In this document: positions 17,292 through 30,249 of the stretch, piece after piece
Position numbering within the stretch: the stretch's first letter is position 1
Layout: each line of letters begins with the position of its first letter
Translations under genes and position numbers: made by a program
Assembly (NCBI GenBank): GCA_018970765.1
Contig: JAGWVT010000003.1
Location: 33,719 to 97,718, forward strand
Origin: Actinomycetales bacterium
GTDB taxonomy: Bacteria > Actinomycetota > Actinomycetes > S36-B12
Direction of reading: 5' to 3'
DNA: 64,000 nucleotides
The notes under the pieces: model-generated
Told to the model about the DNA's origin: nothing
The model's input: only the letters and a program-made list of their open reading frames with translations
Database searches by the model: none

Positions 17292-17297
17292 TATTCT
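17292..17297 (+). promoter_or_regulatory. Candidate -10 element for gltB
   Basis: TATTCT just after the hairpin. A start near 17304 would give gltB a leader of about 100 nt containing the tandem repeat at 17341-17369. No convincing -35 was found. Confidence 0.35.
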
Positions 17298-17340
17298 GCG
17301 CTCGCAGGCCAACGTCGTCCTGTCCCCAAGGAAATTCCCA

Positions 17341-17369
17341 TCAACTGAGTTGACCGTGAACTGAGTTGA
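17341..17369 (+). repeat. Tandem near-palindromic repeat in the gltB leader
   Basis: TCAACTGAGTTGA (17341-17353) is a palindrome except at its centre. AACTGAGTTGA is repeated at 17343-17353 and 17359-17369 with a 16-nt period. This is about 34 nt before the gltB start and could be a binding site for a nitrogen or amino-acid regulator, or an RNA hairpin. Confidence 0.6.
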
Positions 17370-17402
17370 TTGGCACGCCATTGGACGACGGAAGGCAATC
17401 CA

Positions 17403-20400
17403 GTGAAAGATCTACCTGTGCGGCAGGGTCTGTATGACCCCTCACGCGAACATGATGCCTGTGGTGTGGCGTTCGTTGCGACGTTGACAGGTATCCCCAG
17501 TCATCACATCGTTCAGCAGGCGCTTACGGCGCTGCGAAACCTTGAGCACCGAGGGGCGTCCGGTAGCGAGCCGGAAAGCGGCGATGGCGCAGGCACATTG
17601 ATCCAGATTCCGGACCGTTTCCTGCGCGACGTAGTTCCGTTCGACCTTCCGCACTCCGGGGGCTACGCCGTCGGTATGGCTTTCCTGTCCACGAATGCGG
17701 CGCAGGCGCAGGCGGCAAAGGATCAGTTAGCTGCAATTGCCAGTGAAGAGGGCCTGCGCGTCCTTGGTTGGCGAACGGTGCCGACAAACCCGGCTGGTCT
17801 TGGTCGTACCGCTCGGCAGGTGATGCCGGCCTTCGAGCAACTGTTCCTCGCTGGAATCAACGACGAGACCGATGTCGCCCTTGATCGCCTCACGTTCTGT
17901 TTGCGCAAGCGTGTCGAGCACGAAGTCGGGCTGTACTTTCCGTCCTTGTCTTGCCGCACCGTGGTCTACAAGGGCATGCTCACTACCGCTCAGTTGGAGC
18001 CCTTCTATCCAGACCTGTCTGATGAGCGCGTCGAAAGCGCGATTGCACTCGTGCACTCCCGCTTCTCCACGAATACGTTTCCTTCCTGGCCGCTGGCGCA
18101 CCCGTACCGCTACATCTCCCACAACGGTGAAATCAACACGGTGCAGGGCAACCGAAATTGGATGCGCGCAAGAGAATCCATGTTGACCTCCGATCTGATT
18201 CCGGGTGATCTGACCAGGCTCTTTCCAATATGTGCCGCCGGCGGAAGCGACTCCGCGTCCTTTGACGAAGTGTTGGAATTGATTCACCTGGGCGGGAGAT
18301 CACTCCCACACGCTGTAAGGATGATGATTCCCGAGCCCTGGGAAAACGATCACCGTATGGACCCGGACCTGCGCGCCTTCTATCAATTCCATGCCACGCT
18401 CATTGAGCCCTGGGATGGTCCGGCAAACGTCTGCTTCACCGATGGCAAGGTCATTGGTGCGGTATTGGACAGAAATGGTCTGCGGCCAGGTCGTTATTGG
18501 GTGACCAACGATGGCCTTGTCATCCTTGCTTCTGAGACAGGCGTCCTGGACATTCCGGCAGCGCGCATTGTCGCCAAGGGGCGCCTTCAGCCGGGACGCA
18601 TGCTCCTCGTGGATACCCAAGCCGGACGCATCATTCCGGATGAAGAGATCAAAGCGCAGTTGGCGTCAGCCGCTCCTTACCGGCAATGGCTTGCAAATGG
18701 CCTGGTTCATCTCGACGCCCTGCCGGAACGTGAACATGTCGTACACACGCATGGTTCGGTGTTACGCCGTCAACAGACATTCGGATACACCGAAGAGGAA
18801 ATCCGGGTCATCATCAAGCCCATGGCCAAAGCTGGCACTGAGCCGGTTGGTTCAATGGGTACGGACACTCCACTTGCGGTGCTCTCCGATAGACCGAGAC
18901 TGCTTTTCGACTACTTCCAGCAACTCTTTGCTCAGGTCACCAATCCGCCCCTCGATGCGATCCGTGAAGAGATCGTGACTTCGCTGGGCAGCCACATTGG
19001 ACCCGAAGGGAATCTGCTGGATGCCGGACCGGCTCATTGCAGGCAGGTCGTTGTCCCCTTCCCGGTCATTGACAACGACGAACTGGCCAAGATCCTTCAT
19101 ATTGATGCCGACGGATCGTTGCCATGGTTTTCAAGTGCCCGTATCAAAGGTTTGTATCCCGTGGCCGCTGGCGGTGAAGGATTGAAGCGGCGCCTGTCTG
19201 AGATCTTCAACGAGGTTGATGCCCTGATTCGCCAGGGAAAGCGATTCATCGTGTTGACCGATCGGGATAGCAGCGCTGATCAAGCGCCAATTCCCTCACT
19301 CCTGCTCTGCGCTGCCGTGCATCAACACCTAGTGCGCACCAAGGCCAGGACCATGGTGAGCGTTCTCATCGAAGCAGGGGATGTCCGCGAGGTCCATCAC
19401 GTGGCACTGCTCATCAGTTACGGCGCGGCAGCCGTAAACCCGTATTTGGCGCTGGAGACTGCGGAGGACCTGAGTCGGCGCGGTGAACTTGATGAGGTCA
19501 CACCGGAACGCGCCATGCGTCACGTAGTCAAGGCGCTCGGCAAAGGTGTCCTGAAAGTGATGAGCAAGATGGGCGTGTCCACCGTTGCTTCCTATCGTGG
19601 TGCGCAGATCTTTGAGGCAATTGGCCTGGGTCCCGAAGTTGTCGATGCCTACTTCACTGGGACAACTTCCAGGCTCGGTGGAATCGATCTAGATGTCATA
19701 GCCGGCGAGGTCGCCCAACGTCACGCAGTTGCCTATCCGCCGACTGGAATTTCACCGGCGCATCGCCAACTTGTTGTTGGCGGGGAGTACCAGTGGCGAA
19801 GGGAAGGCGAGGCACACCTGTTCGACCCAGAGACGGTTTTTCGCCTGCAACATGCCACACGCGAACGTCGATTCGACATTTTCCGCGAGTACACCGAGCG
19901 CGTCGATGCACAATCCGAACGGCTTATGACGCTACGCGGGCTGCTTCGGCTCCGTGTCGGGATGCGTCCACCGCTTCCCATCGAGGACGTTGAGCCAGTG
20001 AGCTCCATCCTGTCTCGCTTTTCTACCGGAGCGATGTCATACGGATCAATCTCTGCCGAAGCCCACCAAACACTCGCCATCGCCATGAATCGGATTGGCG
20101 GCAAGTCCAACACCGGAGAGGGTGGCGAGGATCCCGAGCGGTATGTACCACTACCTAACGGTGACTCAATGAGGTCGGCAATCAAGCAGGTGGCCTCGGG
20201 TCGCTTCGGCGTCACGAGTGAGTATTTGGTGAACGCGGACGATCTGCAGATCAAGATGGCACAGGGAGCCAAGCCAGGGGAGGGCGGTCAACTTCCCGGA
20301 CACAAGGTCTATCCCTGGATTGCCAAGACTCGGCACTCCACTCCCGGGGTAGGCCTCATCTCACCGCCACCGCATCACGACATCTACTCCATCGAGGATC

Positions 20401-21906
20401 TCGCCCAACTGATCTTCGACCTCAAGAATGCAAACTCTAAGGCGCGAATCCACGTGAAGTTGGTAAGCGAGGTAGGCGTGGGCACCGTGGCAGCAGGAGT
20501 GGCAAAGGCACACGCCGATGTGGTGCTGATCTCGGGGCACGACGGAGGTACTGGAGCATCACCTCTGACGTCGCTTAAGCACGCGGGCGTTCCATGGGAA
20601 CTGGGGTTGGCTGAGGCTCAACAAACGTTGATGCTGAACGGGCTTCGGGAGCGAATCGTCGTGCAGGTCGATGGTCAACTCAAGACTGGGAGAGATGTCG
20701 TCATCGCGGCATTGCTCGGTGCCGAGGAGTTTGGGTTCGCCACGGCGCCACTTGTCGTCATGGGCTGCATCATGATGCGCGTCTGCCATCTGGATACGTG
20801 CCCTGTCGGTGTCGCAACCCAGAATCCCGAGTTGCGTGCGCGCTTTTCCGGAAAGCCGGAGTTCGTTGAGACATTCTTCGAGTACATCGCCGAGGAAGTG
20901 CGCGAAACGCTGGCCGCACTCGGCCTGCGTTCACTGGACGAGGCCGTCGGGCAGGTTGAACTTCTTGAAGCCTCTCGGGCCATCGCGCACTGGAAAGCAG
21001 CCGGTCTCGATCTTGAGCCGATCCTGCACCCGCCGTCAGCTGGCACTGCGCGCCGCAGACTGCGCGAACAGGATCATGGCTTGACTGACGTTCTTGATCA
21101 GCAACTCATCGAAATCTGCGAACCGGCAATTGCCCGGGCTGAACCAGTTCGAGCGACGATGCCGATCCGAAACGTGAACCGCACCACGGGCACCATGCTC
21201 GGGAGTCGAGTGACTGCCAGCCACGGTGGTGCGGGCTTGCCTGCGGACACCATCGACATCACGTTCACGGGCTCAGCGGGCCAGTCCTTTGGGGCATTCC
21301 TGCCTGCTGGTATCACTCTTCGGCTCCATGGGGACGCCAACGATTACGTAGGAAAGGGCCTATCGGGCGGACGCATCATCGTTCGTCCGCCGCGGGAAGC
21401 CACCTTCGACGCCGCGGAGCAGATCGTGGCAGGCAATGTCATCGCCTACGGCGCTACTGCAGGTGAGATGTTCCTTTCGGGCAGCGTTGGCGAGCGCTTT
21501 GCCGTACGAAATTCCGGGTCGAGTCTGGTTGTCGAGGGTGTCGGCGACCACGCCTGCGAGTACATGACCGGGGGTCGGGTAGTCATCCTGGGCAGAACGG
21601 GACGCAACCTCGCTGCCGGAATGTCGGGCGGAGTTGCTCACGTCCTTGACCTCGATCCTGCCTGCGTCAATCGGGAGATGGTCGATCTGCAGCCGGTGAC
21701 TGATGTCGATGCCCTGCAACGCCTGGTCCGTGGCCATGCTGAGGAGACGGGGTCGCAGGTTGCGATGACACTGTTAGCGCGCTGGCCTGAGTCCGTGGTG
21801 CGCTTCACCGAGATCATGCCTAGGGACTATGCGCGAGTGCTTGCCCTACAAGCCCAGGCCACCGCTACAGGTGAGGACCCGATGTTGCTCGTGATGGGAG
21901 GTACCC

Positions 21907-21914
<8 letters not shown>
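17403..21914 (+). CDS. gltB: Glutamate synthase (GOGAT) large subunit
   Basis: About 1503 residues. It makes two glutamates from glutamine and 2-oxoglutarate. A short propeptide of about 19 residues precedes the Ntn glutaminase nucleophile Cys20 (EHDACGVAF). After the central domain, the FMN/synthase domain has [15 protein letters not shown] and [10 protein letters not shown], then the 3Fe-4S cysteines in [18 protein letters not shown]. The C-terminal GXGXG beta-helix domain ([18 protein letters not shown]) is complete. GTG at 17403 follows GGAAGG; the frame runs upstream to a TTG at 17370. The gene overlaps gltD by 8 nt. Confidence 0.97.
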
Positions 21915-23427
<1,513 letters not shown>

Positions 23428-23436
23428 GGTTTCCTC

Positions 23437-24870
23437 ATGCGGCGCGCCAAGATCGTTGCCACACTCGGGCCCGCGGTGAACACGCCTGCAGGCATTCGCG
23501 CGCTGGTCGACGCTGGAATGGACGTTGCGCGCCTCAACCTCTCGCATGGGTCACATGAGGATCACGCTCAGGCCTATGCGAGCGTGCGGGCAGCCTCTGA
23601 TGAATCAGGCCGTGGCGTTGGCATCCTGGCAGACCTGCAGGGGCCGAAAATTCGGCTCGGTCGCTTCGCCGCTGGCCCCGTAGTACTCAAAGAGGGGCAG
23701 GAATTCACCGTTACGACTGATGATGTTCCGGGTGATGATCAGATCGTTTCGACGACCTACGCGGGACTGCCGGGCGATGTGCGGGCGGGGGATCGAGTCC
23801 TCGTTGATGATGGGCGCATCAACCTCGAAGTCCTGAAAGTCGAGGGTCCCAACGTCGTAACACGCGTCGTCATTGGCGGCACGGTGTCGGACAACAAGGG
23901 TTTCAACCTCCCCGGTGTTGCGGTGAACGTTCCGGCCCTGTCGGAAAAAGACGTAGCCGATCTTCGTTGGGCCCTGCGGTTGGGTGTGGACCTTGTTGCC
24001 CTGTCCTTTGTGCGGTCGCCGGCCGATATCGCCGATGTGCATCGCATCATGGACGAAGAAGGGCTGCGTGTCCCAGTCCTCGCCAAGATTGAGAAGCCTC
24101 AGGCGGTCGAGAATCTCGAAGCGATTGTCGATGCGTTCGACGGGATCATGGTTGCGCGGGGGGACCTGGGTGTTGAGTTACCAATGGAAGCGGTTCCGCT
24201 CGTTCAGAAGCGGGCAGTGCAGTTGGCCCGGGAAGCCGGCAAACCCGTAATCGTTGCCACGCAGATGCTCGAGTCCATGAGCACGGCTTCGCGACCGACC
24301 CGCGCCGAGGCAAGCGACGTCGCAAATGCAATTCTGGATGGTGCTGACGCGCTCATGTTGTCTGGTGAGACCAGCGTGGGGGTGCATCCGCCTCTTGTGG
24401 TGCGCACGATGGCTCGCATCATCCAGCATGTTGAGGAACAGGCGCTAGAGACGCTCCCCTCGCTGACCGATGATCGTGACGGATCGACGGCGAAGGCCCT
24501 CACTCACGCTGCGGTAATGGTGGCGCTGGACATCGACGCAACGAACTTGATTGCGTTTACTGAGACCGGGCTCAGTGCGCGGCTTATTGCCCGGTGGCGT
24601 AGCGTGACGCCGCTCTTGGCATTCACGCCCAATCCCCGAGTGCGCAGCCAGTTGTCCCTGGTTTGGGGTATCGAGACGTTTTTGGTTCCACAGGTGCTGC
24701 ACACCGACGACATGGTCAGGCAAGTTGACCGAGCGTTGCTTGACATCGAACGCGCATCGATCGGGGAACGAGTCGTGATCGTTGCTGGTGTGCCTCCGGG
24801 CATTCCGGGTACGACGAACGGTATGAGGGTGCACAAGATCGGTAGTGGCGTCCCCGGAAGCGGGGTGTGA
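23437..24870 (+). CDS. pyk: Pyruvate kinase
   Basis: 477-residue enzyme of glycolysis, phosphoenolpyruvate plus ADP to pyruvate plus ATP. RAKIVATLGPAVNTP, MDVARLNLSHGSHEDH, DLQGPKIR, AKIEKPQAVENL, the catalytic GIMVARGDLGVELPME and ATQMLESM are all present, and the regulatory C-terminal domain is complete. A leaderless start is inferred. The stop overlaps the carA GTG (GTGA), placing carA, carB and possibly pyrK/pyrD on a transcript that can begin at pyk. Confidence 0.97.
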   Translation: MRRAKIVATLGPAVNTPAGIRALVDAGMDVARLNLSHGSHEDHAQAYASVRAASDESGRGVGILADLQGPKIRLGRFAAGPVVLKEGQEFTVTTDDVPGDDQIVSTTYAGLPGDVRAGDRVLVDDGRINLEVLKVEGPNVVTRVVIGGTVSDNKGFNLPGVAVNVPALSEKDVADLRWALRLGVDLVALSFVRSPADIADVHRIMDEEGLRVPVLAKIEKPQAVENLEAIVDAFDGIMVARGDLGVELPMEAVPLVQKRAVQLAREAGKPVIVATQMLESMSTASRPTRAEASDVANAILDGADALMLSGETSVGVHPPLVVRTMARIIQHVEEQALETLPSLTDDRDGSTAKALTHAAVMVALDIDATNLIAFTETGLSARLIARWRSVTPLLAFTPNPRVRSQLSLVWGIETFLVPQVLHTDDMVRQVDRALLDIERASIGERVVIVAGVPPGIPGTTNGMRVHKIGSGVPGSGV

Positions 24871-26057
24871 ACCGCGAACGCTCGCGGAGTGGGGAGTCTC
24901 GCTCACCCGCGGTCCTAGTACTTGAAGATGGGCGGATATTCCAGGGTTCTTCTTTTGGTGCCCTAGGGGAAACGTTGGGTGAAGCCGTTTTCGCCACCGG
25001 AATGACCGGCTATCAGGAAACGCTCACTGATCCCTCGTATCACCGGCAGATCGTGGTCATGACGGCGCCACATATCGGAAATACGGGTCTGAACGATGAG
25101 GATGACGAATCGACGCGAATTTGGGTCGCCGGCTACGTGATTCGCGACCCCGCGCCAATTGCCTCGAACTGGCGAGCGCGACGCACACTTGAGGAAGGCC
25201 TTTATGAGGCGGATGTCATTGGTATCTGCGACGTTGACACGCGAGCAGTTACTCGGCACCTCAGAGACCGTGGTGCCATGCGGGCAGGAATCTTCAGTGG
25301 TCCCGCCTTTGAATCAATGATTCGTGACGCAAACTTTTCGGAATTGCTTGAGCGCGTCCGCACGAGTCAGGGGATGAGCGGTCGCAACCTGACCGCGGAG
25401 GTCAGTTGCCTCGCTCCTTACGAAGTGTCCTGCGTCGGCCTGAAGCGACACTCAGTTGTAGCTGTCGATCTCGGGATGAAGTCGATGACCCCTCGCCTGC
25501 TTGCTGAGCGAGGCATGCAGGTGACAGTCGTACCTGCTCAGACGAGTGCTCAAGAGGTTCTCGAACTCAGTCCGGACGGTGTGTTCTTCTCCAATGGCCC
25601 CGGGGACCCGGGCGCGGCTCGGGCCGCCGTGGACACCATGAGCGCCATCCTGCAGGCGCAGGTCCCCGTCTTCGGTATCTGCTTTGGTCACCAGATTCTT
25701 GGGCGCGCCCTCGGACTATCTACGTACAAGATGCAGTTCGGCCATCGAGGCCTAAATCAGCCGGTTCAGGATCTACGAACTCGAAAAGTGGCGGTCACCG
25801 CCCACAATCATGGTTTCGCCGTCGCTGCCGAAGTAGACCGGCCCTTCCAGACGCCCTTCGGTTTGGCGGAAGTCAGTCACGTGAATCTCAATGACGGCGT
25901 CGTTGAGGGCCTGCGGTGTCTCGAGGTGCCCGCCTTCAGCGTGCAGTATCACCCTGAGGCGGCAGCTGGAACCCACGACGCTGTCGATCTGTTCGAGGAC
26001 TTCGCCACCATGATGGAGCAGGCACGCTCGCGCCGGAGTGATCATGCCCAGGCGTGA
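24867..26057 (+). CDS. carA: Carbamoyl-phosphate synthase small (glutaminase) subunit
   Basis: 396 residues. The N-terminal domain is typical ([36 protein letters not shown]). The class I amidotransferase domain has the nucleophile Cys in [15 protein letters not shown] and the His-Glu pair in [12 protein letters not shown]. It hydrolyses glutamine and channels ammonia to CarB for carbamoyl phosphate, shared by arginine and pyrimidine synthesis. GTG at 24867 overlaps the pyk stop. The usual actinobacterial neighbours pyrR, pyrB and pyrC are not upstream. Confidence 0.96.
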   Translation: MNRERSRSGESRSPAVLVLEDGRIFQGSSFGALGETLGEAVFATGMTGYQETLTDPSYHRQIVVMTAPHIGNTGLNDEDDESTRIWVAGYVIRDPAPIASNWRARRTLEEGLYEADVIGICDVDTRAVTRHLRDRGAMRAGIFSGPAFESMIRDANFSELLERVRTSQGMSGRNLTAEVSCLAPYEVSCVGLKRHSVVAVDLGMKSMTPRLLAERGMQVTVVPAQTSAQEVLELSPDGVFFSNGPGDPGAARAAVDTMSAILQAQVPVFGICFGHQILGRALGLSTYKMQFGHRGLNQPVQDLRTRKVAVTAHNHGFAVAAEVDRPFQTPFGLAEVSHVNLNDGVVEGLRCLEVPAFSVQYHPEAAAGTHDAVDLFEDFATMMEQARSRRSDHAQA

Positions 26058-29000
26058 AGACATCAGCAGCGTTTTGGTGATCGGCTCTGGGCCGATCGTG
26101 ATTGGTCAAGCCTGCGAATTCGATTACTCGGGCACCCAGGCCTGTCGCGTCCTTCGACAAGAGGGACTACGCGTGATTCTCGTCAACTCCAATCCGGCCA
26201 CGATCATGACGGATCCGGAAATGGCGGATGCCACCTACGTGGAACCGATAACACCGGACGTGATCGAACAGATCATCGCGAAGGAAAAGCCGGATGCCGT
26301 ACTGGCCACCCTGGGCGGTCAGACAGCCCTCAACGCGGCTATGGCCTTGCATCGCAGCGGTGCCCTGCAACGACACGACGTGCAACTCATCGGGGCGGAT
26401 GTGGACGCGATTGAGCGTGGTGAGAATCGTGAGCGATTCCGTCAGATAGTCCACGATGTCGGCGCCCAAAGTGCGCGCTCGGCAATCTGCCACACCATGC
26501 AGGAGTGCCTGGCGGCCGTCGTTGACTTGGGTTACCCGGTTGTTGTCCGCCCCTCATTCACCATGGGTGGTGCAGGGTCTGGAATCGCCTTCAACGAGCT
26601 GGAACTGTTCGACATTGCCGGTGCCGGACTGCAGGCCAGCCCCACCTCAGAGGTGCTCCTGGAGGAGTCCATCATCGGTTGGAAGGAGTTCGAACTCGAG
26701 CTGATGCGAGACCGCAATGACAACGTCGTGGTGGTTTGCTCGATCGAGAATCTTGACCCGATGGGCGTCCATACTGGAGATTCCATCACCGTAGCGCCGG
26801 CGCTGACGCTCACAGATCGTGAGTACCAACATATGCGCGATGTGGGTATCAACATCATTCGCGCCGTTGGGGTAGACACCGGCGGCTGCAACATCCAGTT
26901 CGCGGTCAACCCGCAAGATGGGCGCCTCATCGTTATCGAGATGAATCCTCGGGTATCACGATCATCAGCACTTGCCTCCAAGGCGACGGGATTTCCTATC
27001 GCGAAGATCGCCGCGCGACTGGCCATCGGGTACACCCTGGATGAGATCACCAATGACATCACTGGCTGTACGCCGGCGTCATTTGAGCCGACACTTGATT
27101 ACATCGTGGTCAAGGCGCCACGGTTTGCCTTTGAGAAGTTTCCTCAGGCCGACGCACGATTGACCACCACGATGAAAAGTGTTGGGGAAGCAATGGCTAT
27201 CGGACGCAACTTCCCTGAAGCGCTACAAAAGGCGCTGCGCTCCCTGGAGCGACCCGAGGCCAACTTCAGTTGGCCAGCCAACAAGCCACCCGTTTCGGAG
27301 CTTCTCGAAGCCATGCGTACTCCTACCCAGGATCGACTGCAGCAGGTGCAGTGGGCACTGGCGTCCGAAGTTCCCGTGGCAAAGGTCCACGAGGTGACCG
27401 GCATCGACCCGTGGTTTCTTGAGCAGATCGCCGCGATCAATCGAGTTGCCGCCAAGGTGCAGGATGCCATTGCTGTGGACAAGCACCTCCTTCGTCAGGC
27501 GAAGCGTTGTGGGTTCTCAGATCGACAGATTGCGGACCTTCGTGGACAGTCCGAAAGTCAGGTGCGCCAAATCCGCACCGACTTCGGCGTACATCCCGGG
27601 TACAAGACGGTGGACACCTGCGCGGCAGAGTTCGCGGCTACAACGCCGTATCACTACTCGAGTTACGACGACGAAGATGAGTCTGAGCCGACCAACGCGA
27701 CCAAGGTCATCATCCTCGGCTCTGGCCCGAATCGTATTGGCCAAGGGATCGAGTTCGACTACTCCTGTGTTCACGCAGCGATGGCTTTGCGGGAAGTGGG
27801 CCTGGAGACCATCATGGTCAACTGCAATCCGGAAACAGTTTCCACCGATTACGACACCTCTGATCGCCTGTACTTTGAACCGTTGACGCTCGAAGACGTC
27901 CTCGAAATCGTTCGTGTGGAATGCAGGCGGGGGGAGTTGCTGGGTGTCATCGTGCAACTCGGCGGACAAACCCCGCTCGGATTAGCCCAAGGTTTGGCCG
28001 ATGCTGGCGTTCCCATCATCGGCACCAGCCCCGAATCGATCCACATCGCCGAGGAACGCGGCGCCTTCGGCGCCTTACTCGGCAGACTGCAGTTGAGTGC
28101 GCCCGAACACGGCATGGCTGGCTCATTGGACGAGGCCCAAAGCATCGCTCAGAACATCGGTTACCCGGTGCTGGTACGGCCGAGCTACGTCCTGGGTGGT
28201 CGTGGAATGGAAGTAGTCACCGACGGACAAAGCCTCGGGCATTACCTGAATCGTGCCGCAACAGTCAGCCCCGACCGTCCAGTGCTGGTCGATAGGTTCC
28301 TAGACGCTGCGATCGAGATCGATGTTGACGCGATCTTCGATGGAACCGAGCTTTACCTCGCCGGTGTCATGGAACATATTGAAGAAGCGGGAATCCACTC
28401 CGGGGACTCAGCCTGCGTACTGCCCACCCGGAGTCTGACACCTGAGGTACTCAAGGAGATTCGTGCAGCCACGCTGGCACTGGCTCAAGGGATCGGCGTT
28501 CGAGGTTTGATCAACGTTCAGTACGCCTGGGCCGATGATCGTCTTTACGTTCTCGAAGCCAATCCGCGCGCATCCCGCACTGTGCCGTTCGTCTCCAAAG
28601 CCACCGGCATTCCGGTAGCCAAAGCAGCGACTTTGGTAATGGCGGGTCGGAGCCTGGCCGAAGTGCGCGAACTGGGTCTGCTGCCTGCTGAAGGTGACGG
28701 GGATGAATCACTACGCGACGTTGCCGTGGCGGTGAAGGAAGCGGTCTTGCCATTTGCTCGATTCCTAGGCGCGGACACGATTCTTGGACCAGAGATGCGC
28801 TCCACAGGTGAAGTCATGGGCCTGGCGGATGACTTCGGGGTGGCATTCGCGAAGTCCCAGGAAGCGGCCTACCCTGGCGGTCTTCCCACCGGCGGTACGG
28901 TGTTGGTCTCACTTGCGGCGCAGGATCGCTCGTCAGCTTTGCCCGCTATTCGTCAGCTCTTAAATGCGGGTTTTGCTCTCGTGGCGACGCCTGGAACGGC

Positions 29001-29349
29001 TGCAAGCCTCGCGGAACATGACATCCACGCTGACGTTGTATGCAAGCAGGATTCTGCTGCTGCCGGAACTAAGCGGGCGGTCTCTGAGCGCACCGCGGTT
29101 TCGGTCGTGCTTGATGGCGAGGTTGCAATGATCGTCAACACGCCTGTGGGAGGTGGCGCGCGTCGCGATGGCTACGAGCTCAGAACAGCCGCGGTGCTGC
29201 GCGGAATTCCCTCGATCACGACCGTACAGGGACTGGCTGCTGCAGTCGACGGCATCATGTCCTTGCGTGCAGGACAGCCTGGAGTACGTAGCCTCCAGGA
29301 GCACGCTCAGGCCCTTCGCCACCACGCGGCGGCGACGAATTCCAAGTAG
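26044..29349 (+). CDS. carB: Carbamoyl-phosphate synthase large subunit
   Basis: About 1101 residues with the internal duplication expected of CarB: two ATP-grasp halves ([21 protein letters not shown] at the start and [20 protein letters not shown] near residue 554), an oligomerisation region between them, and a C-terminal MGS-like allosteric domain (about 940-1080, [13 protein letters not shown]). Both carbamate-handling halves keep conserved loops ([29 protein letters not shown]). ATG at 26044 has GGAG at 26035-26038. It overlaps carA by 14 nt. Confidence 0.97.
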   Translation: MPRREDISSVLVIGSGPIVIGQACEFDYSGTQACRVLRQEGLRVILVNSNPATIMTDPEMADATYVEPITPDVIEQIIAKEKPDAVLATLGGQTALNAAMALHRSGALQRHDVQLIGADVDAIERGENRERFRQIVHDVGAQSARSAICHTMQECLAAVVDLGYPVVVRPSFTMGGAGSGIAFNELELFDIAGAGLQASPTSEVLLEESIIGWKEFELELMRDRNDNVVVVCSIENLDPMGVHTGDSITVAPALTLTDREYQHMRDVGINIIRAVGVDTGGCNIQFAVNPQDGRLIVIEMNPRVSRSSALASKATGFPIAKIAARLAIGYTLDEITNDITGCTPASFEPTLDYIVVKAPRFAFEKFPQADARLTTTMKSVGEAMAIGRNFPEALQKALRSLERPEANFSWPANKPPVSELLEAMRTPTQDRLQQVQWALASEVPVAKVHEVTGIDPWFLEQIAAINRVAAKVQDAIAVDKHLLRQAKRCGFSDRQIADLRGQSESQVRQIRTDFGVHPGYKTVDTCAAEFAATTPYHYSSYDDEDESEPTNATKVIILGSGPNRIGQGIEFDYSCVHAAMALREVGLETIMVNCNPETVSTDYDTSDRLYFEPLTLEDVLEIVRVECRRGELLGVIVQLGGQTPLGLAQGLADAGVPIIGTSPESIHIAEERGAFGALLGRLQLSAPEHGMAGSLDEAQSIAQNIGYPVLVRPSYVLGGRGMEVVTDGQSLGHYLNRAATVSPDRPVLVDRFLDAAIEIDVDAIFDGTELYLAGVMEHIEEAGIHSGDSACVLPTRSLTPEVLKEIRAATLALAQGIGVRGLINVQYAWADDRLYVLEANPRASRTVPFVSKATGIPVAKAATLVMAGRSLAEVRELGLLPAEGDGDESLRDVAVAVKEAVLPFARFLGADTILGPEMRSTGEVMGLADDFGVAFAKSQEAAYPGGLPTGGTVLVSLAAQDRSSALPAIRQLLNAGFALVATPGTAASLAEHDIHADVVCKQDSAAAGTKRAVSERTAVSVVLDGEVAMIVNTPVGGGARRDGYELRTAAVLRGIPSITTVQGLAAAVDGIMSLRAGQPGVRSLQEHAQALRHHAAATNSK

Positions 29350-29356
29350 CGCACGG

Positions 29357-29406
29357 TAGCGTGGGGGCTTCATTGGTAGCCACCAACCGGAGTAGGTGAC
29401 GCGGAC
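29357..29406 (+). promoter_or_regulatory. Candidate promoter and short leader upstream of pyrK
   Basis: TAGCGT (29357-29362) could be a -10 element with a start near 29369. The following leader holds a small hairpin TTGGT/ACCAA (29373-29377 with 29382-29386) and a GGAGTAGG ribosome-binding region before the GTG. This would let pyrK-pyrD be expressed apart from carB. Confidence 0.3.
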
Positions 29407-30249
29407 GTGCCTGTGCAGGTACGGGGTGAAATCCTCGATGCGCGACGCGTCGGTTCTTACACGATCCTGTCTGTCACGGCTCCTGGAATCCCCGAGGCGG
29501 CACGTCCTGGGCACTTCGTCATGGTCGGCATCGGCGGGGAGGAATCAAGCCACATTGTGCCGCGCGCAATGGCCGTGTATCAGGTTCACGCCCGCGGGGT
29601 GTACGGCGGTTCGGTAGATCTTGTGGTCGGCGTTACCGGTCCGGGCACGTTGTGGCTGAGTCAACGCAGGCGCGGAGACGAGCTTGATCTGACTGGTCCG
29701 CTTGGTCGGCCATATGTGTTACCCAAGGAAGCAGTGCCGTGCGTTCTCGTCGGTGGAGGGTACGGAGCTGCCTCACTGCTGATGTTGGCTGAGCATCTGC
29801 GTGAGCGCGGCTGCCGCGTCGAGGTGATCTTGGGTGCCGGCACCGCAGATCGCCTCTTCGGGTCGCTTGAAATCAAGCGCGTTGCCTCGATGCTCACGAT
29901 CGTCACTGAGGATGGCACAACAGGCGTACGGGGCCGTGTCACCGATGTACTCGCTGATGTCATGGACAAAGTCGACGCAGCCGTCGTCTATGCGGCAGGT
30001 CCCATGGGCATGTTGGCTTCCGTGGCACGCATGGCTGCGGACCGCCGCGTATACAGCCAGTGCGCAGTCGAGGAACTCATGGCCTGTGGCTTTGGCACCT
30101 GCCTCACCTGCGTTATTCCAGTGGTCGGGGATGACGGCGTTACTCGTTTGCTGCGCGGCTGTGTGGAAGGCCCGGTGCTGCGCGGGGACCGAGTTCGCTG
30201 GGAGGCACTTGGCACCATTCCAGCGGATGCATTCGGAGCGTCACCATGA
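29407..30249 (+). CDS. pyrK: Dihydroorotate dehydrogenase electron-transfer subunit (PyrK)
   Basis: 280-residue flavo/iron-sulfur protein of the ferredoxin-reductase type. It has an FAD-binding barrel (VPRAMAVYQV, DLTGPLGRPY) and a nucleotide-binding segment (VLVGGGYGAASLLMLAEHL). The C-terminal 2Fe-2S ligands are Cys227, Cys232, Cys235 (MACGFGTCLTC) and Cys252 (RGCVEGPVL). In class 1B dihydroorotate dehydrogenase PyrK passes electrons from PyrD flavin to NAD+. All cofactor residues look intact, in contrast to the altered PyrD next to it. The stop overlaps the pyrD ATG (ATGA). Confidence 0.93.
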   Translation: MPVQVRGEILDARRVGSYTILSVTAPGIPEAARPGHFVMVGIGGEESSHIVPRAMAVYQVHARGVYGGSVDLVVGVTGPGTLWLSQRRRGDELDLTGPLGRPYVLPKEAVPCVLVGGGYGAASLLMLAEHLRERGCRVEVILGAGTADRLFGSLEIKRVASMLTIVTEDGTTGVRGRVTDVLADVMDKVDAAVVYAAGPMGMLASVARMAADRRVYSQCAVEELMACGFGTCLTCVIPVVGDDGVTRLLRGCVEGPVLRGDRVRWEALGTIPADAFGASP

